Source: Chrysomallon squamiferum
Taxonomy: Eukaryota; Mollusca; Gastropoda; Neomphalida; Peltospiridae
Length of the DNA: 64,000 bases
Direction: 5' to 3'
NCBI GenBank assembly: GCA_012295275.1
Contig: CM022670.1
Location: 37,755,751 to 37,819,750 of the forward strand
Shown here: positions 31,601 through 44,086 of the stretch, one piece after another
How positions within the stretch are numbered: the first letter of the stretch is position 1
Layout of the letters: every line of letters starts with the position of its first letter
Translations under genes and position numbers: made by a program
Notes under the pieces: generated by a model
Told to the model about the DNA's origin: nothing
The model's input: only the letters and a program-made list of their open reading frames with translations
Database searches by the model: none

Positions 31601-33419
31601 TACTCAAGTGGTACGAAGAAGACTTTGGCAGGAATGATGAAGAGGTAAGCAAATAGACAAGCACATTCTAAGACAGAGAAATATAGCTCTTTGAGAAATG
31701 TGTTTGAATAAGAGAAAATTCTTGTTTATTCTCACAATGAAATCTGACACTAGATGTAAAAGGTAAACAACTGTTTTGTTTTTTCAGTATGAAATGAATG
31801 ACTAAATTGTTACAATTCAAAATATGCATTGTAATACATATGCCTAAATACTGGGTTGCTAAGCTATCTTTGACCATACAGACATAGCTAAACAACAAAA
31901 TAATTGAAATTCCATTTAATTTGGCTTATAAAGAAAGTGTAAAGGTGTAACAAGCTATTTTAAAATGTTTTTTTCTATTTTAAATTTTTTATTATTATTA
32001 TTGGTTTTTATTTTTTATTTTTTTATTTTTTAGTATTTTTAATTTATTGGTAAACTAAAAAATTTAACAACTTTTTCACATTTATAAATTTATACATACT
32101 ACTGCTGTTCAGTATCTATTTATGTTACTAAAGACATCCAGGCTGTCTCTGTTTGTTGACAGTTCTTCTTTTTTACCTGTTTTACCATTAGTGTCACAAT
32201 CAGAAATCATTTTCCTGCTGAAAACTCATTAGCCTGAGCGCAGTGCCATCTGCTATTACTATTGATTATACTGAACGTAGATAGTTTTATAGAGATTTTC
32301 ATTAATGGAGTATTGACCGGTACTTTCTTGTGCACTGTTATAATACATCTAGCATTTCCTTTTAGTATGAACTGAACCATTTCCATACCTCTACTGATAA
32401 ACAACGTGCTGGCTAAGCCTGTTCTTCCTGTGTAATTAATCTGATATAGATTAGGTGAAAATCTATACTGTCCAGCTCTGAGAACTGATAAAAGAAATTT
32501 TTATTATTTTATAGAGCATTGGCATCAGCCGAACAAAACCTGTATTATTTGTTTAGCAACCAGCCTTTCAAGCAAATGATAATTTATCATCCCAGAATTA
32601 ATGAATAAATTAATAAGTATTTAAGATTTTTCGTAAATTATTAATGGTTATTAAGTATCAGGCTTTGACACAACAATGTCATAACAAAAGAAGTCTACTG
32701 CAATTGTTTGTTCCATTTTCAATTAGTAACATAGGACTTGCACTTTATCAAGGTTTTTAATAAATCAGTTATAATGTGTTAGACAGAAGGAAAATAAGCT
32801 AAAGAGTTTACAGCAGGCAGATAAACAGCTAAAAGAATGCTATTAACAGGGCCATTAATCCAAGCCTGGGGTGGATCTAGAGGGGGGGGGTCGAATGTGA
32901 GAAGTAACACTTTTATTATTTTTAGGTTTTTTACAAATTTATTAAATTTAAAAAAAAAATTCTGTCAATGTATAGAACACTGTAGAATATGTCTGCCAGT
33001 GTCCCTTTTGTAGCATTATTATATTATAGTCCATGTGTAATGTTTCACTAGTGCCTTTTCATAATGTTATGGTGCCCTTTTTGTCATGGGAACCCCACCC
33101 CATCAGAAAAGCTGGATCTGCCCCAGCAAACCTAACACTGTTTTAGTTAGTCGGCCATTACAAAGGTGCAGAATTGTTAAACCAGTGCAATAAGCCATCA
33201 AATTACTGTGATAAGACAACAACTTCAGCTTATTTTGTTCCTTTTCATTTCCAGATTCTCCAGTGGGTGCTTGAACACATGCCTGAAGGTGAAAAGAAAA
33301 ACAGGCTGTCCACTCTGATGGACAAAAAGAAATACAAGGTTACGTACATGTCCTACGACTGGTCAGTTAATTCCTGGTCATTCTTCAACGGCACCATTGA
33401 AGATTTTGTTCACACTTGA
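23769..33419 (+). CDS. Glutaredoxin-DEP-DUF547 multidomain protein
   Basis: Ten exons: 23769-24167, 26955-27063, 27468-27629, 28399-28569, 28997-29070, 29596-29793, 30238-30331, 30650-30783, 31501-31644 and 33255-33419. They close to 549 residues. Residues 1-58 are Arg/Leu-rich with few acids, like a mitochondrial presequence. A glutaredoxin domain (about 62-145) carries CPHC at 73-76, TVPQIF at 113-118 and GGNDDF at 125-130. A proline-rich linker follows, then a DEP domain (about 180-262) and a DUF547 domain (about 330-465) with FFINIYN at 344-350 and HFALVCGASSCPP at 428-440. Glutaredoxins reduce disulfides or glutathionylated proteins. DEP domains bind membranes or GPCR-signalling partners. 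DUF547 has no assigned function that I know of. A second ATG (residue 59, at 23943) in better context starts right before the glutaredoxin domain. The joint role is unknown and I give no symbol. Confidence 0.9.
24189..24284. repeat. Two long poly-T tracts in intron 1
   Basis: T runs at about 24190-24218 and 24259-24283 lie just after the first donor of the Grx-DEP-DUF547 gene. Confidence 0.8.
24653..24660. promoter_or_regulatory. Perfect CRE octamer in intron 1
   Basis: TGACGTCA lies about 490 bases into the first intron. A second CGACGTC follows at about 24669. It could be an intronic enhancer site. Confidence 0.3.
24914..24950. repeat. (TTTA)n microsatellite
   Basis: About nine TTTA units inside intron 1. 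Confidence 0.85.
25266..25301. repeat. (AAAT)n microsatellite
   Basis: AAAT units inside intron 1, followed by further A-rich sequence to about 25450. Confidence 0.8.
25996..26023. repeat. Poly-A tract
   Basis: About 28 A in a row inside intron 1. Confidence 0.8.
26637..26686. repeat. (AAT)n microsatellite
   Basis: About 16 AAT units, 270 bases before exon 2 of the Grx-DEP-DUF547 gene. Confidence 0.9.
27255..27455. repeat. (ATT)n/(ATC)n array before exon 3
   Basis: About 200 bases of ATT with ATC interruptions reach almost to the exon 3 acceptor (exon starts 27468). The array supplies a T-rich tract for splicing. The poly-Ile frame across it is an artefact. Confidence 0.9.
27655..27820. 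repeat. (CA)n(CAGA)n microsatellite after exon 3
   Basis: About 165 bases of CA with regular CAGA interruptions, beginning only about 25 bases after the exon 3 donor. It is long enough to be polymorphic and to form Z-DNA. The His/Thr-rich and Cys/Val-rich frames are artefacts. Confidence 0.92.
27957..28150. repeat. Degenerate direct repeats in intron 3
   Basis: Three imperfect copies of a unit containing TTGTACA, then TTTAAATTTGAAAA-like sequence, start near 27959, 28016 and 28094. Confidence 0.5.
28618..28760. repeat. (AT)n and (TATG)n tracts in intron 4
   Basis: Two AT-step blocks (about 28618-28650 and 28715-28755) flank ordinary sequence. Confidence 0.8.
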
Positions 33420-34156
33420 TATTAATACAACAGTGATATTGTTTATAACAGACAATTTGTTTAAATAATTTTGTTTATTTACTTAAATGTGATTAATGCC
33501 AAAGTTGTATTATTTAATTAACGTTTCAGTACATAATTTGGCTGAAGTGAACACTATTGACTATCAGTTGAAAGTGTACATGAGAAATTGAGAATGATCA
33601 TCTGATTTAAAATCACTGGTTAAGATGGTACTGTTGAGATTTTTTGCATATTTATAATCAAAAGCACTGCTAGTAGTTATAAATGTTTTAAAATGTAAAA
33701 ATGGCATCAACAAATTAACAGCCCCCTCCTCCAAATCCAAACATTTTAAAAATGATTCTACAGTTGATTGCAAAATATGTTTTATTTTTTTTTTTTGGTT
33801 TTTGTTGTTGTGTTGTCTGTTTGTCTGTCCATCACAAAAGCTGTCAGATAATGTCCTTTTAATTATGCCTTCACTGGTTAAATTATTATTTACAAAAGCA
33901 TGTAGTAGATATGTTATACTATTGTTTAGAAATTTGTACAACTAAATTTGACAGTTTAAAATATTGTTTAGAATTACACAGTAACAAATGTTTAATTATT
34001 TAACGACAATTTCTTCAAGATCTTTTGGCTTTTACATGATATTATCAATCTTTCTGTGAATTTTTAAATTTATTTTACTTTTAGAAACTGTTTTAAACAA
34101 TCATTTTCTTTATGCTTTTGCCATTTACATTAAACATGCAATTTTAAAATGTATTT

Positions 34157-34228
34157 AATTTAATGTTATGCTGTTTTCTTATTTAATGTTATGCTGTTGT
34201 TTTCTTATTTTAATGTTATGTTGTTATT
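34157..34228. repeat. Three-copy short tandem repeat
   Basis: TTTAATGTTATGCTG followed by TTTTCTTA occurs three times with small length differences. Confidence 0.75.
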
Positions 34229-36907
34229 TTTGTTTTTTTATTTTTGCTAAAGACTACCACCTCTATGTTCAGTTTACTAGGTAAAGATCTGGTATGACAA
34301 ACGGGTTATTTTCTTATTTGCTAAGACAATCGCTAGCTGGTTTATGAAACAATGATAAAAATAACAAATCAATCATAAAAATGAAAAGGGCATTTCCAGT
34401 TCCAACCTAAAAAATATATGGTGTTTTCTGCTTCTTCTTTTTCTTACAGTTATGATGATGATGATTGATGATATTGGGGGTATTTAGTTAAGTTCATAGA
34501 CTTCTACTGGTTAACTTACAAATATTTCAGTTTAGTGGAAGTGTATTCGTGAAATGTTTGGTATTATTTTATGTAAGCAATGAAATATTTTAATGATCAG
34601 ATTAACCGTCCATAAGATATGGTGATAAAAAAATATAAAAATAAAAATAAAAAATAAATAAATTAATAACATTTTCAAAATAGAAAAAAATTTAAAAAAG
34701 TGTATTTCTGATGGTCAGTCTTCCCATTTGAACAAATATTTCTTTTTTTTCTTTTATTTTTTTTGAGCACCAAAACCATTATTAGATTAAACTCATTTAA
34801 TGTAATGTATGAAACAGCTTAAATAGTTGTAGAGCATTTTTTAAGAGTACATACGCAGGGTAGGCAACTCTGTCTCTGGTCATCACCTACTTGTGAAATT
34901 AATAAATTTAAATAAATACAGTAAATGTAAAATTTGCTGTATTCTGAATCAAACCATAAAATAAAATAATCAAAGTGCTGAAATTGCAACATAAAAAAAA
35001 AAAAAAAAAATTTGTTATTCCATTCTCTCACTGATTGAGTGATACAGTATTATTTCATATTCTTCTTTTTTGTTTTCTCATATTGAGTCATTTGTTTAAA
35101 TTATTTCTTAATTTCTAAATTTCTCTGTGTTTTTTGTTTCTTACGTCAGTGTCATGATTTTGACTAAGGTCAAAGTGTAGTTATGTTGTAAAATACATTA
35201 ATCCATGATCTCAATTATAGTTTTTTTTTTTTTTGTATACCATATTCGTAGTATAGACTTCAATAATTAAGAAAACAAAATAAATTAATTAGTTTTATAA
35301 TTTGCACTTAATGGAATTTTAAAAATGCTTTGTTAGAAATATGTTTTTCTTTTTTTAACTTTCATTTTTATCTTTTTTTTTTCTTCTTTTTTTGAAGATA
35401 TATATATATATTCTGATATTTCACTATTGTTTTTAAAAACTGCTTAACCTTTTATAAAATATATATCATAGATATATCATTTAGAACGTATTTTCAATTT
35501 TAAAAATAGTAACTATAAATATATTTACAAATTATCAAAAAAATTAATAAAAAAGAAAAAAATATATCATGATTAAGTTTACTATCAAAATATTATGTAA
35601 ATTAGGTTTATTTTGTTTTCTATCAAAATGTGATATTAATGTAGCCACCTAATATTTTATTTCCAATGTTCTTCAACACATCCAAAATAATCATTATTTT
35701 CATTGCTTCACTTGGTTCCATAAAATTAAAACCTTTATCTAATTTATTTCTTGCCAATCAAAACTTTCATTCCATTAAAATAAAGAGGTATTGCATTTCA
35801 TATATTTTATATCAGTGTTTATATATACATATATTTTTTTCTATTTTTAAATTACATAATGTTTTCATCTTTTTTTTTTCCCCTTCTAATCCATGAAAAA
35901 TGTATAAATACATTTTTAAAATTCTGTCTTAAAAGATGTATATTATTCCAAAAATATTGTTTCTTGACATGTTAAAATTTATAATGTTGTTGTCTTATTG
36001 TGAAAAATGTTGTAAATTGTATAATAAATATTTCATGTATTGTGAAATCTGTTCAAGAATTATACAACTGTAAAGTTTAATCTGAGTTTGTTCTGTTTTG
36101 TTTTATCATTTTGAAAATATTTTTAAAATAATTTATTTCACTGATCAATTTTTGCTGCAAATTTTTGTTAATGTGTAAATTGATGAACTCTTTAAGTGAG
36201 AAAGAAATCACCAGTTTAATTTCTCTCTCTTTCTCTCGATGATAGAACTGATTGATTAAATTCATATTTTTAAAAATATAATAAAAATATTACATATATT
36301 AGTTATATTTACATGTATTAGTTTTATATATATGTATACACACGCACACACGCACATATAATACAGATAATAAAGAACCCTTTCCTCTCAATGGTTGACT
36401 ACACTTACTGAGATAATCCTAAAACCAAATATCACAATTTTCTCTTGGTTGGAACGGGAATAAGCAATGTGTTACACCTATTAATAACCAAACATTCCTG
36501 TAAGTAAAAGTACATTGAGCAGACGGAGAAAACAACTCAACGGTGGGTCAATGCCCTGAAACGTGAGCAAACAAATTTCACTTCATTAAACAAAAACTGA
36601 TACTAGCGCGATAAGCGTAACGTTATAACGGTACCGAATATTTAATTTATTGGTTCCTACGCATCGACAGATCCTGTTTCAAACGAATGTCTTTCCTACG
36701 TGACTCCAAGCTTACACTGTAACCTGTTCGTACTTGGATCTCTTCTAATTGAAATTATTTTTGAACTCAGATAGGTAAGGTTCAAAAGGTATCTGTCGAC
36801 GTAAAAAGAGCATACATGAATAGACAGAACTGGTCTGTTTAACTGAATGGAAAAATGTGTTTGGTGTAAGAATTATAATAGTATTAACATAAAAAAAATA
36901 ATAATAA

Positions 36908-36995
36908 TAACAATATATATATATATAATAATATATGTATATATGTATATATGTATGTATGCATGTATGTATATATGTATGTATGTATGTATAGG
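36908..36995. repeat. AT/(ATGT)n microsatellite
   Basis: TATATA units pass into ATGT and TATG units. Confidence 0.85.
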
Positions 36996-38908
36996 CTGTG
37001 AAAAAGAAGAAAAAAGAATCATACTTAAATAGCATGAAAATTATTTAACTAAATATTGGAATGTATTTTGATATAATGATTATTTTGGCAAGATTGAAAA
37101 CGTATTTGTCACAGAGAAATGTTTTTTTTCTAAATATATAGAAACCCTATAATCGGATTTTGTGATTACAGTGTACAATATTCCAATTTTTACTTAATGT
37201 AGAAATCGTATAACTGAATGTATAAATTAGAACGGAAGATTGAAATGTATTTATTGGAAACGAACTAAACCATTAATCTTTAGTCTGTAAATAGATCAGT
37301 ATTTTGCACAGTGGTAGTTTGAAAATTAAAAAGCTATTTAGTGGAAATGAAATATTTGACTAAAAATGTCAGTCTTTTAGTTGAATACAGAAATGTATTT
37401 TGAGTAATTACATTACATTAAACATTAAAACGATTTTTTGTTGGGAATGAAATATTTAGAATCAATATCTTAAATGAATTCAGCAAAAAAAAACAAAAAT
37501 AATAATAATAATAATAAAAAAAAAACCATAAAAAAAAAAAAAAAAAAAAAAATAAAAAAGAGAAAATGGGAAAAGAAAAAAGAACATTCTGAATAAAAAG
37601 AAATGTATTTGTCAGGAAAGAAATAATTAGTTATAATAATCAATCTTGGAGCTGAATGTTTTTTTTTTTTTTTTTTAAACTAAATACAGAAATATTTCAT
37701 TTGTATAGACAGCTCTATTAAGTAGTGTGACAGTACATATTCCGTTTCACCTGAGTGACATTGTGGTCATCACAAGGTCAAGCTGCCCTGAGATTGGTCA
37801 CGATGTGAATGAAAACTGGTCGACTGAAATAATCTGACCTCTTCACAGACGCAGTTCTTGGTTACAAGTCTGAACACACGACAAAGTCTGTGTGGTGTTT
37901 TTCCATGACCATTCAGATTTGTTGTTCTACAAATATTTTTTAAACATGAACACTGGACGTACTTTACATATGTTGTAACATATACTCTGTAATCTTGGGC
38001 TTGTGGGTCAATGTATTCTGTCTGCAAGGCAAACACACACAAACTTCGTTTATGGGACTCTTCATTATTATTTGAAAATCCGGGAAAGTACTTGACCCTT
38101 GATTTTTCTCCTTTTCTTTTTTAATTCCAGTATACTGCGTGCTTTTCACAATAACATTTTTTTTTTAATATCTAAACACAGAGTGACTCGCTGGGTGGGA
38201 GATTTTGGAGTAGCACTGACCTCATGTTCCATATATACCACGTGTTACGTGATGTTCTGCAGGATCAGTCCTCTTTGTTAGTCCGTCCATGAACCGTATT
38301 CCTGCCTAATCCATATAACGTTACTAAAATGTCAAATGGATTGGTATGTACTGTCCTGTTCCTCGGAGGATATGTAAAAGCCAGCTAAAATATTCAAGAT
38401 TTCTGAAATATGTGTAATACATTCAAATTATTCTCGTCCGTCATTTACAAAACCAAATAAAACAAGAACAAGCCATGATCATTGCAAAACACACACCCAT
38501 AAAACTGTAAATGATTTTTTAAAATTAAATTATGTGCTTTTAGTTTAAAAGAGAATTAACTGCAGAAAAGAAACTGGAAACAGCCAACACTGCAATATAT
38601 TAAAATAAACAAAGAAACAAAAATATCGCTTTCAAATATCATTCACAATCAGAATTACTGAATGCTCTATCACTACCAATTGTTAACCGTTTAATTAAGA
38701 CTCAGTCTTTTTATTACGTTTGTAATTCTGCCTGTGGGTATATACGTGGATGAACTGAAAGTAATATTGATGTTATGTTCTATGTAAAAACGTCCATAAA
38801 AACGTATACAGAAATACATACACCGTAGACTGACTACAAGTGTTTGGGCTCTGGATTATGGACCGTCAAATATTTTTAAAAGAAATAATAATAACACGGC
38901 ACTGAACG

Positions 38909-38949
<41 letters not shown>
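38909..38949. repeat. (CA)n microsatellite
   Basis: About 20 CA steps. Confidence 0.9.
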
Positions 38950-38951
<2 letters not shown>

Positions 38952-39270
38952 CATAAAAAGGGTTGCGAAACACTAGTTTCCCTGATTTATAACTCCATAC
39001 GTAAGTCCCGAATGAAATTATCCAATTAATCAATAATTTAAAAAATAATAATAATCAATAATTGAATTAACTGAAGAAAAAAAAAAATGTCCTTGTTGTT
39101 TAGTAGTATTTTTGTAATTTAATATGAACGTAATTCAAAAAAATACTACTAATAATTAAAAAGGATATTCCTTTCATTAAAAACCGCAATCCAAAATTTA
39201 AAACGCATTAAATATATAAATTATGACGTAATAAACAAAGAGGAAACGGAAACAATTCTAGTCACTTATG

Positions 39271-39278
39271 TGACGTCA
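39271..39278. promoter_or_regulatory. Perfect CRE octamer
   Basis: TGACGTCA. A short open frame begins about 30-45 bases later on the plus strand but resembles no family I know. Confidence 0.3.
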
Positions 39279-39770
39279 CTTGTTTGGTATAAAGTAGCTT
39301 GTCAATAGTAACAACCATGCAGCGAGGTGTAAACAAGTTTATCAACAAACAGCAGCAGATGAAATTCGGAACCATATTTTGCATGTGTCAAAGATCAACA
39401 AGGAATGGTTACCAAGGAGACAACACTGAGTATCGAACTGTTCAAGAAATATATATATATTATTACTCCAAGAACGTAACTGAAATATTGTACCCATTAT
39501 GTAAATCGTTATGGAAACTGAAACAGAACCAACATGCATTGCAGGAACATTAACGCAAACAGAGTGTGTCCAGCAGAAAAAGAGACCAGAAACTACAATG
39601 GGACAGACGTACTCACTTATCTGAGACAATACCAGAATGTAGAAATAAGGACGAATGCAAAAGAGATAACTGACTTGCAGAAGGTCGTTGTTTCGAACTA
39701 AATCATAGAAATCATAATGAGATACACGACAGGAAGCCTGCTAACTGATGTACAATGCGCTCTGTCTTGA

Positions 39771-40832
<1,062 letters not shown>

Positions 40833-41029
40833 TTTCTGGATTTTTTCCGAGGATTGTGGAGTTTACCTCATTCGAGCTACATTTCTCTGAACAGATGAGC
40901 CTCAGCAGTAAAATGTAGCTAATTTTTCAAAGATACCCAAAACAGTGACCAAGATATGTTTTCTTGGGGCATACAGACAAATATATAAATAGTGTATTTT
41001 CAATTAAGAAGAAGATAATGAAATAATAA

Positions 41030-41051
41030 TAATAATAAAAAAAAAAATAGT

Positions 41052-41108
<57 letters not shown>

Positions 41109-41255
41109 TAATAATTAAAAAAAAAAAAAAAAAAAAAAATAAAAGAAACGTAAATAAGCAATATATTTGGAATGTTAAATACCAAGAAAACAGTTTTAAG
41201 CATTTAAAAATAAAATTAAAAAAAAAAAAAAAAAAAAAATAATAATAATATCATC
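41030..41255. repeat. (AAAT)n, (AAT)n and poly-A cluster
   Basis: Consecutive A-rich arrays with a short unique stretch near 41147-41215. Confidence 0.85.
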
Positions 41256-41361
41256 ATAGGTAAATAAAAAAATAACTTGTTTTACCTCATTCTAATTTAA
41301 ATTAAACACTACCTTTCTTTCAACGAGGCCTCTCTCTCACTTAGCAGCGACAAGTAGTGAA

Positions 41362-41369
41362 TGACGTCA
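41362..41369. promoter_or_regulatory. Perfect CRE octamer upstream of AGPAT5
   Basis: TGACGTCA lies about 0.9 kb before the AGPAT5 start. Ordinary CpG-containing sequence surrounds it. Confidence 0.3.
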
Positions 41370-41431
41370 TCCCGTTGTTTATTTATATTGGCAATGAAAA
41401 ATAAATAAATAAATAAATAAATACGTTAATA

Positions 41432-41469
<38 letters not shown>

Positions 41470-42112
41470 GTTTTATCATATACTTTAATGCGATATCAGA
41501 CAACCTTCTGGAAATTACGACAATATACGAAATTCAAAAAGTTGTAATGTCTTTTGACACACTAACATTTAATTTTTCGGAAGTTAACGAGTATATGTAG
41601 ACATTTCACTGGTATCAACTAAGGCTCTATAAACGACTAACCAATTAGTTAATTAATTAATAATTCGTAGAAATTTAGGTGTTTATCATCATTACATAAA
41701 CGTGTTTTTTTTTTTTGTTTTTTTTCTTATTCATTTTATGTTGGGTATGTACTGTATTATGGACTTGTATCAGCGATGTGCAGTATTTCATCGTATATAT
41801 ATATATTTATTTATTTATTTTGAGTCCTGTCAGTTTGAAGAATACTTTCAATAGTTAACGTCATTGAATACCATCATCATTATCATAACATTTAGGCTAT
41901 TCAATTTCGAATATTTCTGTTAACATTATAAATAAATTACAAATACTTTTTTTCTTAATAGTTCTCTTTCTACTGGAAAAATATATATGGGAATATCAGA
42001 ATATGATTAAAAGAAAAACTAAAGATAATTCGGAACCAAGAGATAAATGTCACCGCCTCATATGTACTTCAAGCAACCTTCAGCGACCCTGTTGATGCAA
42101 TACTCTCTTAAA

Positions 42113-42215
42113 CCAATCATATTGTCTGATTTATAATAACGCTGATTACATAAATAAGTCAAAGGTCAAAATTCCGAACGAGGCATGCGTAGAAATACGA
42201 AATGCAACATCCGGT
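42113..42215 (+). promoter_or_regulatory. Probable AGPAT5 promoter (CCAAT and ETS-like sites)
   Basis: CCAAT at 42113-42117 and ACATCCGGT at 42207-42215 (an ETS-type site on the minus strand) lie within 190 bases before the first ATG of the gene. No TATA box is seen. Confidence 0.4.
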
Positions 42216-42258
42216 AACAGCACATGTGTTTGTGTTTGCTTTCTGACAGTTTTTGAAA

Positions 42259-42318
42259 ATGTTGCTTTCATTAGTTGTTTATCTGCACTCTCTAAAATGG
42301 CTAGCGCCTACTTTATAA
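42259..42318 (+). CDS. Overlapping upstream ORF / frame-shifted AGPAT5 N-terminus
   Basis: A 19-codon frame starts at the first ATG and ends at TAA 42316-42318, overlapping the AGPAT5 start at 42297 in another frame. Its first residues (MLLSLV, then LHSLK) match the N-terminus I recall for vertebrate AGPAT5. Adding one A to the AAAA at 42294-42297 would join it in frame and give the same N-terminal length as the human protein. It is therefore either the true start broken by a one-base deletion (sequence error or allele) or a real upstream ORF. Confidence 0.55.
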   Translation: MLLSLVVYLHSLKWLAPTL

Positions 42319-42905
42319 TGCTCGGGGCATCTCCCTGTTATATGGCCGTTTGGTCGGGATGGAGAATACTGACATCCGTGTTGCCGAGACGTTATTACCG
42401 ATTTGGAGATGATTTCTTATATTCGACCTACCAGAGATTTATTTTATTTTTCTTCGAAAACTGCACAGGCGTGGAGGTAATAAAAAATGACTTATAATAA
42501 ACTTTGTCGTGTTTTCTTTTTTTTAAGTGGAAAGTTCACCGTTACTTGTCAGACAGTTGCGACATTTTACAGAACAATTTTAGGAAATTATATTATAAAA
42601 AATAAATGCTTTTTAAGTTTTTGTCACTTATGACTTAATCATTTAATTTAACGAGCTGTGTATGCATCAGTAATTAACTAATTTAATATGTACCCTAAGC
42701 ATATCACTAAATAAATGTCAACGCATATTACATATCATTTAAAACAAATTGTAGCTATAGTATGAGCTATTTTTGGTTGCATCATTTTTATCATCATGAT
42801 AATAGAATTTTTCTCACCGAACAACATATTATTATTTATAATTTGTTATTAGAAATATTGGAAAAATTATGTAAAAAATTTTAAACTCTCTGTTATGAAC
42901 TTAAA

Positions 42906-42948
<43 letters not shown>

Positions 42949-44055
42949 CATTTATTTCCCAGCTTTTACTGTATGGAGACACAGACAATATGTTAACAAG
43001 ATGGAAGGAAAGTGTTATGTACATGTCAAATCATCAGTGTACAGGTACTTAATCAGAAATATATTTCACTTTATTTTTATATATTTCTTCATGCGAATCA
43101 CACAAACAAATATGTACATGATTACATAAGTGAAAATTCACATGCAGATATGTATGTTGTCTGTTTTATCTCTCTCTTGCATGCACACAGATGCAAACAT
43201 AATATCGAATATTTGAGATTTGTGTACAAATGGATTATATTAAAAAATGAGCGCTCTCTACTTTTTTAATTTCTAATAACAATTTCCAAAACTGTTTTTT
43301 TCTGGAGATGATTTGAAGATAAGAGTAAATATATTTATTAAACATATGCAGTCGTTAAATAAAATGATTTTTGTTTTATTTTGATTTCAATAAAAAATAA
43401 TCCCTAGACGACGACAAAATATTTTCTAGTTGACTGGTTGGTGTGTGACATGATTGCAGTAAGGCAAGGCATGCTGGGTAATCTGAGATATATCCTCAAG
43501 GATGGACTGAAATACTTCCCAATATACGGGTTTTATTTGGCACAGGTATTAAACAATCTGTTGATGTCATTCTTGTGTATTTTTGTGAAATCTATTATTA
43601 TTATTAATTTTCATATTGTTTACATAACTGATTTAAACATGAAAAAACAACAACAATAAGTCGTTGCTTGGTCTGTTTTAAGAACAGAAAAGTAACCTAA
43701 CTTATTTGAGAAACAGTAGATTGAAACTTCTTATTTCAGGTGTTTGTGTGTGTGTGTGTTAGTGTGATAAATAAATACATATATAATTAAGATCTGCACT
43801 TAAAAAACGAAACTATGAAAATTACGTGCTAGTTCACTGATTTGTTGTTTTGTTTTAGCACGACTCTCTGTATGTGAAGAGGAGTGGCAGATTCAACATG
43901 GACAGAGCAGACAGACAACTGGCTCGACTGAAAAATGACAAAACACTGGTAGAAAATAATTTACTTCTCTAAAATATATTAATAATCAATCCAATGTTAA
44001 AAGAGTTTATATGCATTTTGATCCTACTATTAAACAGATATTGCTTGAAATGTTG

Positions 44056-44086
<31 letters not shown>

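Larger units (their letters stand above)
33420..39770. other. 3' UTR of the Grx-DEP-DUF547 gene and gene-free stretch
   Basis: No further coding exon is recognisable. The transcript end is unclear. AATAAA at 36023-36028, followed by TTTCATGTATTGTG, is one candidate about 2.6 kb after the stop. Three near-identical 20-30 base copies of TTTAATGTTATG..TG lie at about 34157-34228. Simple repeats include ATGT/ATA (about 36910-36995), an A-rich block (about 37490-37560) and (CA)n (about 38911-38949). The less AT-rich parts (about 36500-36800 and 37740-38290) give no recognisable protein. Confidence 0.5.
40833..42258. other. Gene-free stretch leading to AGPAT5
   Basis: No coding exon. It contains (AAAT)n/(AAT)n/poly-A blocks (about 41030-41145 and 41218-41255), (AAAT)n (about 41399-41425) and (AAT)n (about 41436-41467). 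A perfect CRE lies at 41362-41369. The last 200 bases are likely the AGPAT5 promoter. Confidence 0.55.

Noticed and set aside
37770-38042. 90-codon minus-strand frame in less AT-rich DNA
   Set aside because: Composition is gene-like, but I recognise no domain and see no convincing partner exons. Frames of this length are expected by chance.
39299-39629. Overlapping frames of 84 (plus) and 95 (minus) codons after a CRE
   Set aside because: Both strands are open, the Lys/Gln/Tyr content follows local bases, and nothing matches a known family. The CRE alone does not make a promoter.
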